Shown: positions 17,561 to 25,697 of the stretch, piece by piece
How positions within the stretch are numbered: the first letter of the stretch is position 1
Layout of the letters: each line of letters opens with the position of its first letter
Position numbers and translations under genes: made by a program
The notes under the pieces: model-generated
What the model was told of the DNA's origin: nothing
Seen by the model: the letters and a program-made list of their open reading frames with translations, nothing else
Database searches by the model: none
Assembly: GCF_000224415.1 (NCBI RefSeq)
Contig: NZ_AFXQ01000001.1
Span: 62,001-126,000 of the forward strand
Direction of reading: 5' to 3'
Length of the DNA stretch: 64,000 nt
Source of the DNA: Citricoccus sp. CH26A
GTDB taxonomy: Bacteria; Actinomycetota; Actinomycetes; Actinomycetales; Micrococcaceae

Positions 17561-18775
17561 ATGTACACGGAGACAGCACCCCAGGCAGACCGTCATGCCC
17601 TGAGCCCGGAGCACGCGGAGACCATCAGGGCGTCCCTACCGGCGGTGGGCGCGAACATCCAGGAGATCACCCGGCTCTTCTACAGCACGATGTTCTCGAA
17701 ACACCCCGAGCTGCTCGCCAACACCTTCAACCGGGGCAACCAGCGCAGCGGTGAGCAGCAGAAGGCGCTGGCGGCCTCGGTCGCCACCTTCGCGGCCATG
17801 CTGGTGGACTCCTCGGCGCCGAGTCCCGTCGAGCTGCTGACGCGGATCGGCCACAAGCACGTCTCGCTGGGCATCACCGAGGACCAGTACCAGATCGTCC
17901 ACGACAACCTGTTCCACGCGATCGTGGAGGTCCTGGGCGACGCGGTCACCCCCGAGGTCGCCGAGGCCTGGGACCGCGTCTACTGGATCATGGCGGACGT
18001 CCTGGTCAGCTTCGAGAGGGGCCTCTACGACTCCGCGGGGGTGCCGCCCGGCGAGGTCTTCGTGCCCGCGCGGCTGGCCCGGCGCGAGCAGCTGACGGGG
18101 TCCGTGATGAGGTACTCCTTCGAGGCCGAGGGCTTCTCCCAGACCCAGCCCGGCCAGTACACCTCCCTGGGCGTGAGCCTGCCGGACGGCGCCCGGCAGC
18201 TGCGCCAGTACTCCCTCGTGGAATGGGACGACCGGGGCTTCTCCGTGGCCGTCCAGCGGGACGGCGAGGTCAGCTCCCACCTGCAGGACCACGTGCGGGA
18301 GGGGGACACGATCGAGGCCACCCTGCCCGCCGGCCACCTGGTGCTGCACCAGTTCACCTCGCCGATCGTGACGGTCAGCCAGGGCATCGGCTCCACCCCG
18401 ATGGCCGGGATGCTGTTGGCGCTGATCCGGCGGCTGGACAGCGAACAGGGGGCGCAGTCCGCTCCGGAGCACCCCATCACGGTGCTGCACGCCGACTCGT
18501 CCGAGGCCGACTACGCCTTCGGGGAGCTGGCCGAGTCGGTGACGTCCCGCCTGCACGCGCCGCTCGTGACGGCCTTCCGGGACCAGGGCCAGCGGCTGGA
18601 CCTGAAGGCCCTGTCCGAGGACGGCACGCTGCCGGCGGGCGCGCAGTGGTACCTGTGCGGCGGGAACGCGTTCCTGCAGGACATCCGCGACCAGATCGAG
18701 GAGCACAAGACCACCCTGTTCCCCGTGGAGGTCCACTTCGAGCTGTTCAGCCCGAACGACTGGCTGCTGCGCTGA
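17561..18775 (+). CDS. hmp: Flavohemoglobin (nitric oxide dioxygenase)
   Basis: Converts NO and O2 to nitrate with NAD(P)H, protecting against nitrosative stress; 404 aa. Order of domains: globin (about 15-150) with proximal heme His in GHKHVSLG (H100 by my count, equivalent to E. coli H85); FAD-binding domain (about 165-270) with the flavin motif RQYSL (215-219); and a ferredoxin-reductase-like NAD domain (about 280-400) with GIGSTPM and the terminal FELFSPNDW. The N-terminus is about 14 residues longer than E. coli Hmp. It stands alone between a terminator and a convergent peptidase gene; stops of the two genes are 12 bp apart. Confidence 0.95.
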   Translation: MYTETAPQADRHALSPEHAETIRASLPAVGANIQEITRLFYSTMFSKHPELLANTFNRGNQRSGEQQKALAASVATFAAMLVDSSAPSPVELLTRIGHKHVSLGITEDQYQIVHDNLFHAIVEVLGDAVTPEVAEAWDRVYWIMADVLVSFERGLYDSAGVPPGEVFVPARLARREQLTGSVMRYSFEAEGFSQTQPGQYTSLGVSLPDGARQLRQYSLVEWDDRGFSVAVQRDGEVSSHLQDHVREGDTIEATLPAGHLVLHQFTSPIVTVSQGIGSTPMAGMLLALIRRLDSEQGAQSAPEHPITVLHADSSEADYAFGELAESVTSRLHAPLVTAFRDQGQRLDLKALSEDGTLPAGAQWYLCGGNAFLQDIRDQIEEHKTTLFPVEVHFELFSPNDWLLR

Positions 18776-18792
18776 GGGGCGTCCGGCTCAGC
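18771..18792. terminator. Short inverted repeat between hmp and the S33 peptidase gene
   Basis: GCTGAG and CTCAGC surround a 10-base loop, and the arms include the stop codons of the two convergent genes. It is short, so a bidirectional terminator role is only possible. Confidence 0.35.
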
Positions 18793-20176
18793 CCGTCATC
18801 TCCAGCAGCCGCTTCAGGATGGCCGGACCGTCGTCGCCGATCCCGTCGTGGTGGAAGTCGTCGGTCTCCCACACGGTGAGGCACCGGACCCGGTCCGCCG
18901 TCTGCAGGGAGAGGTCCCGGTCCACGTACACGTCGTGCGTGTAGACCGCGGCGGCCGTCGGCACCGTGTTGGCGGCGAGCGTGTCCGGGTCGTAGAGCGG
19001 CCCCCAGTCGGTGCGGCGCGCGAGCGCCTCGGTCACCGCGCGCAGCGGCCGCAGTGCCGGGTCGAGGTCCGCGTACCAGTCGAAGACCATCTCCCCGGTC
19101 AGCAACGGCGCCGTCGTGCGGTCCGGGTCGAAGTCGGCCAGGTCCGCCGACCCGGTGAGCAGCCGCTGCGCGGCCCAGCCGGTGTCCGTCCCGCCCGTGT
19201 CCGACCGCACGGCACCGGTGCTGGCCGGTTGCGCGTAGATCGACTCGTGCATCACCAGGTAGAGCGGGTTGGTGGCCCGTGAGACCTGCTGGTAGAGCCC
19301 GTGCAGGAAGGTGTCGGAGAGCTCGGGGCATTCGGGGCCGGCGAAGGCCTCCTGCAGGAGGTAGTGCAGCTGGTCCATGCGGGTGTTGCCGCCCAGGAGC
19401 ATTCCCAGCGCCTGGACCCGGCCGACGGTCACGGGCGAGCCGTCGGGCAGGCTCGCGGCACCGCCCCGGGCCACCTCGTAGACGCGGGCCAGCACGTCCC
19501 GGTCCTGCGGGAAGCGGGAGAAGTACTCCTCGTTGCGGTGCCGCATCCGCCGGTAGGTGGCGCGGTAGACCTGCTCGGCGTGGCCGTCCAGGGGGGCCAG
19601 TCCGCCGGTGATCAGGGCCCGCTCCACGCCCTCCGGGTGCCAGGAGAGGTAACTGAGGGCACAGAAGCCGCCGAAGCTCTGGCCGAAGACGGTCCACGGC
19701 CCGGAGCCGAGGGCGAGCCGGATCGCCTCGGCGTCCTGCACGATCGACGGCGCCCGGAAGTGCACGAGGTACTCCGCCTGCTGCCGGGCGGTCCCCTCGG
19801 CCGGCAGGGTGTGACGGGTGACGGGGGAGGAGAGCCCGGTACCGCGCTGGTCCAGCATGAGGATCCGGAAGTCCGCGGCCGCCTGCTTCATCCAGCCCCC
19901 GAGCCTGGCCTGGCGCATGCCCTTGCCCCCGGGCCCGCCCTGCAGGAACACCAGCCAGGGCAGCTCCTGCCGCCGTCCACGGTGGGCGGCCGCCACGTAC
20001 TCGCGGGCGAAGACCGGGATGGTCCGGCCGTGCGGCGCCGCGTGGTCCAGCGGGACCTCGAACCAGTGGTCGGCGATCAGCGTGCCGTCCAGCAACGTGG
20101 CCCGGGGCCCGGCCCGGTGCGCGGCCGGACGCGGGGGAGCGAAGGTGCGGGGGTCACCGGCGACGACGGCACTCAC
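18788..20176 (-). CDS. Alpha/beta hydrolase, proline iminopeptidase family (S33)
   Basis: Predicted aminopeptidase of 462 aa that would remove N-terminal proline or other residues from peptides. The oxyanion region FLQGGPGGKG, the segment MLDQRGTGLSSP, the nucleophile elbow GQSFGGF and the C-terminal catalytic His in DDFHHDG match the S33 proline iminopeptidase group. No signal peptide is visible, so it is probably cytosolic. GTG 20176 was chosen because it overlaps the stop of the upstream GNAT gene as GTGA; the frame stays open further upstream but that stretch has no family similarity. Third gene of a helicase-GNAT-peptidase operon. Confidence 0.88.
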   Translation of the reverse strand: MSAVVAGDPRTFAPPRPAAHRAGPRATLLDGTLIADHWFEVPLDHAAPHGRTIPVFAREYVAAAHRGRRQELPWLVFLQGGPGGKGMRQARLGGWMKQAAADFRILMLDQRGTGLSSPVTRHTLPAEGTARQQAEYLVHFRAPSIVQDAEAIRLALGSGPWTVFGQSFGGFCALSYLSWHPEGVERALITGGLAPLDGHAEQVYRATYRRMRHRNEEYFSRFPQDRDVLARVYEVARGGAASLPDGSPVTVGRVQALGMLLGGNTRMDQLHYLLQEAFAGPECPELSDTFLHGLYQQVSRATNPLYLVMHESIYAQPASTGAVRSDTGGTDTGWAAQRLLTGSADLADFDPDRTTAPLLTGEMVFDWYADLDPALRPLRAVTEALARRTDWGPLYDPDTLAANTVPTAAAVYTHDVYVDRDLSLQTADRVRCLTVWETDDFHHDGIGDDGPAILKRLLEMTG

Positions 20177-20736
20177 CCCCGTGCACCCGCCATCCCGGTC
20201 GTCGGCCGGGTGGTGTCCCCGACGCCGGCCCCCGCGGCCTCGCCGGCCCGCTGCAGGGCGCCACCGGTGAGCCGGAAGGTCGTCCACTCGTCCATCGGCT
20301 CGGCACCGAGTGAGCGGTAGAACCCGATCGACGGCTCGTTCCAGTCCAGGACCGTCCACTCCAGCCGCGCGTAACCGCGCCGGGAGCAGATCCCGGCCAG
20401 GTGCTCCAGCAACCGCCGGCCGTGCCCGCGCCCGCGGACCGCGGGATCCACGTAGAGGTCCTCGAGCCAGATGCCGTGCGTGCCCTCCCAGGTCGAGTAG
20501 TTCAGGAACCACAGGGCCAGGCCCACCACCCGGGGCGCGGCGCCGGGCGCGTCGTCCACCACGTCCTCCACGACGTGGCAGAACACGGCCGGATGCTCAC
20601 CGAACAGGTGCCGGTGCAGGTCCCCCTCGGTGTTCCGGACCGCGTCGGGCTCCCGCTCGTAGGCCGCCAGGTCACGGATCAGCCGCAGGATGTCCGGCAC
20701 GTCCGTGGGGCGGGCCGGCCGGATGCCGTTCGTCAT
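20173..20736 (-). CDS. GNAT N-acetyltransferase, diamine acetyltransferase-like
   Basis: Acetyltransferase of about 187 aa resembling spermidine/diamine N1-acetyltransferases. It begins IRPARPTDVPDILRLIRDL and carries the acetyl-CoA loop AVRGRGHGRRLLEHL (about residues 114-128) preceded by LEDLYVDP and followed by LDWNEPSIGFYRSLGAEP, all typical of SSAT-like GNATs. Substrate is inferred only. ATG 20736 has GGAG 7 bases upstream. Alternative starts at 20790 (TGATG overlap with the helicase stop) or 20778-20751 would add a repetitive Arg/Asp/Thr stretch. It lies between the helicase and S33 peptidase genes and overlaps the latter. Confidence 0.85.
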   Translation of the reverse strand: MTNGIRPARPTDVPDILRLIRDLAAYEREPDAVRNTEGDLHRHLFGEHPAVFCHVVEDVVDDAPGAAPRVVGLALWFLNYSTWEGTHGIWLEDLYVDPAVRGRGHGRRLLEHLAGICSRRGYARLEWTVLDWNEPSIGFYRSLGAEPMDEWTTFRLTGGALQRAGEAAGAGVGDTTRPTTGMAGARG

Positions 20737-20789
20737 GGTCTTGGTCTCCATCGTCCTGTCCGTCCTGGCTGTCCTGTCCCGTCCCGTCA

Positions 20790-23426
20790 TCACACTGCCC
20801 AGCCGGGCTCGGGTGGGCCCACCGAGACCACCAGGATCACGGGGTGGCCGAGCTCATCCGAGGCGTCCAGGTCCACCACGGCGTTGATGCCCCAGTCCAG
20901 GTTCTCCTCGGGGTCCACGAGGACCTGCCGCACGGCCCACCAGCGGGAGCCGGACACGCCGGCCGGTGCGCCTCCGCCGGGCCCGGCCGCCGGGGACGTG
21001 TCGACCCGGAAGTACTGGGGACCCCGGGCCGCGGCGCCGTCGTCGATGTCCTCGTAGTCCCCGAAGTACCCGTCCAGGGCCTCGGCCCAGTCGTGCGTGC
21101 TGAACGAGTCCCCGGCGGAGGCGCCGAGCTCGCCCAGGGCGCGGTCCTGCTCGTCCCCGAACAACCGTACACGGCGGAACATCGCGTTGCGGACCATCAC
21201 GGTGAAGACGGTCCGGTTGGCCGTCAGCCGCGGCGGCTCGGGCGGGGCGAGCTGTTCGTGGTCCTTCTTGAGCTCCTCGATGTCCCCGGCCAGCAGGTCC
21301 TCCCACTCCTCGATGAGCGAGGAGTCGGTCTGCTTGACGATCTCGTCCAGCCAGGCCATCAGCACGTCCAGCTCGTCGTCCCGGACGTCCTGCGGGATGG
21401 TCTGGCGCAGCGCCTTGACCGCGTCCGTGAGGTAGCGCAGCAACACGCCCTCGGACCGTGCCAGTCCGTAGAAGTTCACGTAGTCGGTGAAGCCCATGGC
21501 CCGTTCGTACATGTCCCGCACCACGGACTTCGGCGTCAGCTCGAAGTCGTTGAGCCACGGGGCGGAGGCGCGGTAGGTCTCGAAGGACTGCTCCAGCAGC
21601 TCCGCCAGGGGTTGCGGGTGGGTGACCTCGTCCAGCGCGTTCATACGGTCGGTGTAGTCCATGCCCTCGGCCTTCATCGCGGCCACCGCCTCGCCGCGCG
21701 CCTTCTTCACCTGGGCGGACAGCACCTGCCGGGGCGGTTCGAGCGTGGCCTCCACGATCGAGACCATGTCCAGGGCGTACCCCGGCTCCGCGGGGTCCAG
21801 CAGCTCGAAGGCGGCCAGGGCGAAGGGGGAGAGCGGCTGGTTGAGGGCGAAGTTCGGCTGCAGGTCCACCGTCAGGTCCACCGTGCGGCCCTCGGCGTCC
21901 GGCTCCTCCAGCTTCTCCACGACGCCGGTCGCCAGCAGCTCGCGGAAGATCCCCAGGGCGCGGCGCATCAGGGCGGCCTGCCGGGCCGGTGTCTCGTGGC
22001 TGTTGCGGATCAGCCGTCGCACGGCGATCACCGGGTCACCGGGCCGGTCCAGGATGTTCAGCAGCATCGCGTGGCTGATCTGCAGCCGGGAGGTCATCGC
22101 CTCCGGCTCGGCGTCCACGAGGCGCTCGAAGGTGGCCTTGCCCCAGGACACGAAACCCTTCGGCGGGGTCTTCTTCGGCGAGGACTTCGCGGACTGCTTC
22201 ATCCGCTTGGACCGTTCGGACTCGTCCTTGACGCCGGCGAACTTGGCCGCCAGCTTCGCCTGGTTCCGGGCATTCTCGATCACGTGCTCGGGGGCCTGGA
22301 CGACCACCAGTCCGGAGGTGTCGAACCCGGCGCGACCGGCCCGGCCGGCGATCTGGTGGAACTCACGGGCATTGAGGATCCGCGTGCGTTCGCCGTCGTA
22401 CTTGCTCAGGGCCGTGATGAGCACGGTGCGGATGGGCACGTTGATGCCCACCCCGAGCGTGTCCGTTCCGCAGATGACCTTGAGCAGGCCCTCCTGGGCG
22501 AGGCGTTCGACCAGGCGCCGGTACTTGGGCAGCATCCCGGCGTGGTGGACGCCGATCCCGGACCGGATGAGCCGGTTGAGCGTCTTGCCGAACCCCGCGG
22601 AGAACGCGAAACCGGCGATCCGCGCGGCGATCGCGTCCTTCTCGGAGCGCGTGGCCACGGACACCGAGGACAGGGACTGCGCCCGCTCCACGGCGTCCAG
22701 CTGGGAGAAGTGCACCACGTACACCGGCGCCTGCCGGGTCTCCACGAGCTCGGCGACCTTGTCCTGGACGTGGTCCTCGGACCACTCGTAGGACAGCGGG
22801 ATGGGGCGCTCGGCGTGGGCCACCGTGGTGGTGGTCCGGCCGGTCCGTTCCGTGAGGTCCTCCTCGAAACGGCTCGTGTCCCCCAGCGTGGCGCTCATCA
22901 GCAGGAACTGCGCCTGGGGCAGTTCCAGGAGGGGCACCTGCCACGCCCAGCCGCGCTGGGGGTCGGCGTAGAAGTGGAACTCGTCCATCACCACCGGGCC
23001 GACGTCCAGTCCGGATCCCTCCCGCAGGGCCTGGTTGGCCAGGATCTCCGCGGTGCAGCAGATGATGGGGGCGTCCCCGTTGACGGACGAGTCGCCGGTG
23101 ACCATCCCCACGTTCTCCGCTCCGAAGACGTCCACGAGGGCGAAGAACTTCTCGGACACCAGGGCCTTGATGGGCGCGGTGTAGTAGGTCCGCTGTCCGC
23201 GGGCGAGGGCGTGGAAGTGCGCGGCCAGGGCCACGAGGGACTTCCCGGACCCGGTGGGCGTGGCCAGGACGACGTTGTTGTCCTGCACCAGTTCCATGAC
23301 CGCCTCGTCCTGGGCGGGATAGAGGGTGATCCCCCGGGACCGCGTCCAGTCCAGGAAGGACTCGTAGACGGCATCGGGGGACAGCCGGGGGGCGTCCGGG
23401 GCGGGGATCAGGTCGGTGAGCAGCAT
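20790..23426 (-). CDS. DEAD/DEAH-box helicase with DUF3516 (Ski2/Mtr4-like)
   Basis: Superfamily 2 helicase of 878 aa. Motif I ATPTGSGKS (about 54-62), motif II MDEFHF (about 143-148), motif III SATLG, motif IV-V region GVHHAGML and TLGVGINVP, and motif VI QIAGRAGRAGFD form a complete ATPase core like that of Ski2/Mtr4 RNA helicases. The C-terminal half (about 480-878), with long helices and a terminal beta-rich part, corresponds to the actinobacterial DUF3516 region. A role in RNA processing or repair is inferred, not shown. A -10 hexamer 7 bases before the ATG suggests a leaderless message. It is the first gene of a three-gene coupled operon. Confidence 0.92.
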   Translation of the reverse strand: MLLTDLIPAPDAPRLSPDAVYESFLDWTRSRGITLYPAQDEAVMELVQDNNVVLATPTGSGKSLVALAAHFHALARGQRTYYTAPIKALVSEKFFALVDVFGAENVGMVTGDSSVNGDAPIICCTAEILANQALREGSGLDVGPVVMDEFHFYADPQRGWAWQVPLLELPQAQFLLMSATLGDTSRFEEDLTERTGRTTTTVAHAERPIPLSYEWSEDHVQDKVAELVETRQAPVYVVHFSQLDAVERAQSLSSVSVATRSEKDAIAARIAGFAFSAGFGKTLNRLIRSGIGVHHAGMLPKYRRLVERLAQEGLLKVICGTDTLGVGINVPIRTVLITALSKYDGERTRILNAREFHQIAGRAGRAGFDTSGLVVVQAPEHVIENARNQAKLAAKFAGVKDESERSKRMKQSAKSSPKKTPPKGFVSWGKATFERLVDAEPEAMTSRLQISHAMLLNILDRPGDPVIAVRRLIRNSHETPARQAALMRRALGIFRELLATGVVEKLEEPDAEGRTVDLTVDLQPNFALNQPLSPFALAAFELLDPAEPGYALDMVSIVEATLEPPRQVLSAQVKKARGEAVAAMKAEGMDYTDRMNALDEVTHPQPLAELLEQSFETYRASAPWLNDFELTPKSVVRDMYERAMGFTDYVNFYGLARSEGVLLRYLTDAVKALRQTIPQDVRDDELDVLMAWLDEIVKQTDSSLIEEWEDLLAGDIEELKKDHEQLAPPEPPRLTANRTVFTVMVRNAMFRRVRLFGDEQDRALGELGASAGDSFSTHDWAEALDGYFGDYEDIDDGAAARGPQYFRVDTSPAAGPGGGAPAGVSGSRWWAVRQVLVDPEENLDWGINAVVDLDASDELGHPVILVVSVGPPEPGWAV

Positions 23427-23433
23427 CCCTGCC

Positions 23434-23439
23434 AGCCTA
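23434..23439 (-). promoter_or_regulatory. -10 element of the helicase operon, leaderless
   Basis: On the minus strand TAGGCT lies 7 bases before the helicase ATG at 23426. Confidence 0.6.
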
Positions 23440-23508
23440 GTTGGCGTTCCGTGGTGGGTTCGTGTCCTCCCGCGTCATCCCACGGGTACGCTCCGGGCCG
23501 GCGGGCGC

Positions 23509-23514
23509 TAGCGT
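23509..23514 (+). promoter_or_regulatory. -10 element of the Tam-like gene, leaderless
   Basis: TAGCGT lies 6 bases before the ATG at 23521. It is 70 bp from the divergent helicase -10, so both promoters share one short intergenic region. Confidence 0.5.
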
Positions 23515-23520
23515 GGAAGC

Positions 23521-24366
23521 ATGCGCGACTTCACCTGGGATCCGGAGCAGTACAGCGTCTTCGCCGACCGCCGGGCCCGGCCCTACCGCGACCTGACGGC
23601 CCGGATCCGTATCACCGATCCCCGGGTGGTCGTGGACCTCGGCTGCGGCCCCGGCAACATGACGGCCACCCTCGCCGAGCGCTGGCCCGATGCCCACGTG
23701 ACCGGACTGGACTCCTCGGCGGACATGGTGGACACCGCCCGCCGGCTGGCCGCCGAGCCGGGGGCGCCGGCCAACCTGTCCTTCGAGCAGGTGGACGCCC
23801 AGCGCTGGCAACCGGGCGCCGACGTCGACGTGGTGGTCTCCAATGCCATGCTCCAGTGGATCCCGGACCACCGCGAGCTGGTCGCCGGCTGGCTGGCCGC
23901 CCTCCGGCCGGGGGCCTGGTTCGCCGTCCAGGTGCCCGGGAACTTCGAGGCCCCCTCGCACGCCACCATGGCCGAGCTGTCCCGCCGCCCGGAGTACGCG
24001 GCGGCGCTGGAGGGCGTGATGGAGCGCGAGTCCGTCTACACCACCGAGGAGTACCTGGAGACCCTGATCGCGGCCGGTTATGAGGCCGACGTCTGGGAGA
24101 CCACCTACTCCCAGCCGCTCACCGGGTCCGATCCCGTCTACGACTGGGTCCGCGGGGCCGCGCTGCGACCCTCGCTGCAGCGGCTGGAGGAGGCCGACCG
24201 GCGCGACGGCACGAACCTGGTGGAACGGTACGTGGAGGAGTACAAGCGCATCATGCGCGCCTCCTACCCGACCTACCTCACCCCGGACGGGGTGCGGCTG
24301 ACCGACTACCCGTTCCGTCGCATCTTCGTGGTCGGGGTCAAGAGCGACCTGGCGCCCAGCATCTGA
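23521..24366 (+). CDS. tam: Trans-aconitate 2-methyltransferase-like SAM methyltransferase
   Basis: Predicted to methylate trans-aconitate, a by-product that inhibits aconitase; 281 aa. The start DFTWDPEQYSVFADRRARP and the SAM motif I VVDLGCGPGNMT (about residues 37-48) match Tam, as do DSSADMVD, VVSNAMLQWIPDH and WFAVQVPGNFEAPSH. Tam is a single-domain cytosolic enzyme of 250-280 aa, so the length fits. It is monocistronic between a divergent helicase operon and a convergent MBL gene, whose stop codon is 11 bases away. Related small-molecule methyltransferases share some motifs, so substrate is likely but not proven. Confidence 0.85.
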   Translation: MRDFTWDPEQYSVFADRRARPYRDLTARIRITDPRVVVDLGCGPGNMTATLAERWPDAHVTGLDSSADMVDTARRLAAEPGAPANLSFEQVDAQRWQPGADVDVVVSNAMLQWIPDHRELVAGWLAALRPGAWFAVQVPGNFEAPSHATMAELSRRPEYAAALEGVMERESVYTTEEYLETLIAAGYEADVWETTYSQPLTGSDPVYDWVRGAALRPSLQRLEEADRRDGTNLVERYVEEYKRIMRASYPTYLTPDGVRLTDYPFRRIFVVGVKSDLAPSI

Positions 24367-24376
24367 GCCGGGCCGT

Positions 24377-25057
24377 TCACCAGCCGCGCTCGCGCCACTG
24401 CGCCAGGTGCGGTCGCTCCGCGCCGAGCGTGGTCGGGTCCCCGTGGCCGGGATGCACGATCATGTCGTCCGGATACACGTCGAACAGCCTGGCCACCACG
24501 TCGGCGAACAGGGACTCGAACCGCTCCGGGTCCTGCTGCGTGTTGCCCACGCCCCCGGGGAACAGCGAATCGCCGCTGAAGCACAGAGGCGGGCCGTCCT
24601 CGGGCTCGTAGACCAGGGCCACCGAACCGGGGGTGTGGCCGCGGAGGCCGACGACGGCCAGCGAGATCCCGTTGAAGGCCGCGGTGTCCCCGTGGTTCAG
24701 CAGGACCTTGGCGGCCACGCCGGTGGCCTCCTCGATCGCGGCGGCGTCCGCGGTCCCCGCGGCCGTGGGCACGCCCGTGGACTCCGCCACCGCGGCCAGC
24801 GCCCGGACGTGGTCCCAGTGCTGGTGGGTGGTGATGATCACCGCGAGCTTGAGCTCGCAGGGGGTGTCCTCTCGCGCCGACTCCAGCAGTTCCCGGACCG
24901 CCTCCGCATCGTCCGCGGCGTCGATCAGCACCTGGGTCCCGGAGGTCTTCGAGGTCAGGACGTAGACGTTGTTCGCCATCTCGGAGACCGAGCGTTGTCG
25001 GACCGTCACTTGGGGCAGGTCGTGCAGCAACCGGATCGGTGAGGTGGAAGAAGGCAT
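24377..25057 (-). CDS. MBL-fold metallo-hydrolase (glyoxalase II-like)
   Basis: Zinc or iron hydrolase of 226 aa. The metal motif is THQHWDH (about residues 75-81, the family HxHxDH), with further ligands in LRGHTPGSVAL and the C-terminal VHPGHGD. The length and the CFSGDSLFPGG segment fit hydroxyacylglutathione hydrolase-like enzymes, but actinobacteria of this group usually use mycothiol, so the true substrate is open. ATG 25057 is preceded by a -10 hexamer without a ribosome site. Monocistronic. Confidence 0.88.
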   Translation of the reverse strand: MPSSTSPIRLLHDLPQVTVRQRSVSEMANNVYVLTSKTSGTQVLIDAADDAEAVRELLESAREDTPCELKLAVIITTHQHWDHVRALAAVAESTGVPTAAGTADAAAIEEATGVAAKVLLNHGDTAAFNGISLAVVGLRGHTPGSVALVYEPEDGPPLCFSGDSLFPGGVGNTQQDPERFESLFADVVARLFDVYPDDMIVHPGHGDPTTLGAERPHLAQWRERGW

Positions 25058-25064
25058 GCGACCC

Positions 25065-25070
25065 AGTCTA
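25065..25070 (-). promoter_or_regulatory. -10 element of the MBL hydrolase gene, leaderless
   Basis: On the minus strand TAGACT lies 7 bases before the ATG at 25057. Confidence 0.6.
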
Positions 25071-25179
25071 GGGACGTTGACGTTCCGAAGGGCAAGGCCG
25101 TCGGGGAGGTCAAGACCCGGTCCACGCCGTTCGCTAGGGTGGGGTCATCAGCGGGTGCACGGGAGACGGAGGAGTGCTG

Positions 25180-25599
25180 GTGGAGGACGACAGCGCGGCG
25201 CGGGCGCCGCAGCAGGGATCGGTGCCGGCCTGGCTCGTCAAGGCCCTGGCCATCAACACCTCCTCCACCGTCCCGCCCTTCGAGCAGGTCCGCACCGGAC
25301 TGCTCGACCTCATCCATCGCAATCGGCTGCCGGTCGGCACCAAGTTGCCGACCGTGCGCGGCCTCGCGGCCGCCCTGGGGGTCGCCGCCAACACCGTGGC
25401 GCGCGCCTACAAGGAACTGGAGCAGGCCGGCGTCGTCACGGCCCGGCCCCGGCTGGGCACCGTGGTGGCCCGCGGCGGTGATGACGCCGAGGACCGGCTG
25501 GCCGCGGCGGCCACCGCCTACGCGGAGGCCGCGCAGTCGCTCGGGTTCACGCGGCGCCAGGCGGTCCGGCAGCTCGAGGCCGTCTACCCGTCGTCCTGA
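25180..25599 (+). CDS. GntR-family regulator, YtrA-like
   Basis: DNA-binding regulator of 139 aa. The winged-helix domain occupies about residues 20-95 with the GntR pattern [39 protein letters not shown] and LEQAGVV. Only about 40 residues follow, which is the YtrA subfamily layout; these proteins often control adjacent ABC transporters, but none is adjacent here, so the target is unknown. GTG 25180 has GGAGGAG 5 bases upstream; GTG 25174 is the alternative but overlaps that ribosome site. A TAGGGT at 25135-25140 is a plausible -10. Confidence 0.88.
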   Translation: MEDDSAARAPQQGSVPAWLVKALAINTSSTVPPFEQVRTGLLDLIHRNRLPVGTKLPTVRGLAAALGVAANTVARAYKELEQAGVVTARPRLGTVVARGGDDAEDRLAAAATAYAEAAQSLGFTRRQAVRQLEAVYPSS

Positions 25600-25654
25600 G
25601 CGCGACGGCGGTGCCGGAGGCACGCCCGGGGCCGGTTACGCTCTCGGCCGACGT

Positions 25655-25690
25655 TTCGAAGATGTCTTCGAAGGCGTCCTCCAATAGACT
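25655..25690 (+). promoter_or_regulatory. Candidate SOS box and -10 of uvrA
   Basis: TTCGAAGA-TG-TCTTCGAA (25655-25672) is a perfect 8-bp inverted repeat that matches the LexA site TCGAAC-N4-GTTCGA except for a symmetric C-to-G change in each half. The -10 TAGACT follows at 25685-25690, 7 bases before the uvrA GTG, so the palindrome sits where the -35 would be. Regulation by LexA is inferred from position and similarity. Confidence 0.6.
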
Positions 25691-25697
25691 GGACGGC

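Noticed and set aside
20737-20790. Repeated GACAGGAC-like bases before the GNAT gene as a tandem repeat or regulatory array
   Set aside because: The copies are short and irregular, and they probably reflect a low-complexity coding or leader stretch.
20310-24083. A 1257-codon plus-strand open frame opposite the GNAT and helicase genes
   Set aside because: No family motif and low-complexity Arg/Gly/Pro content; the minus-strand helicase and GNAT genes have complete motifs.
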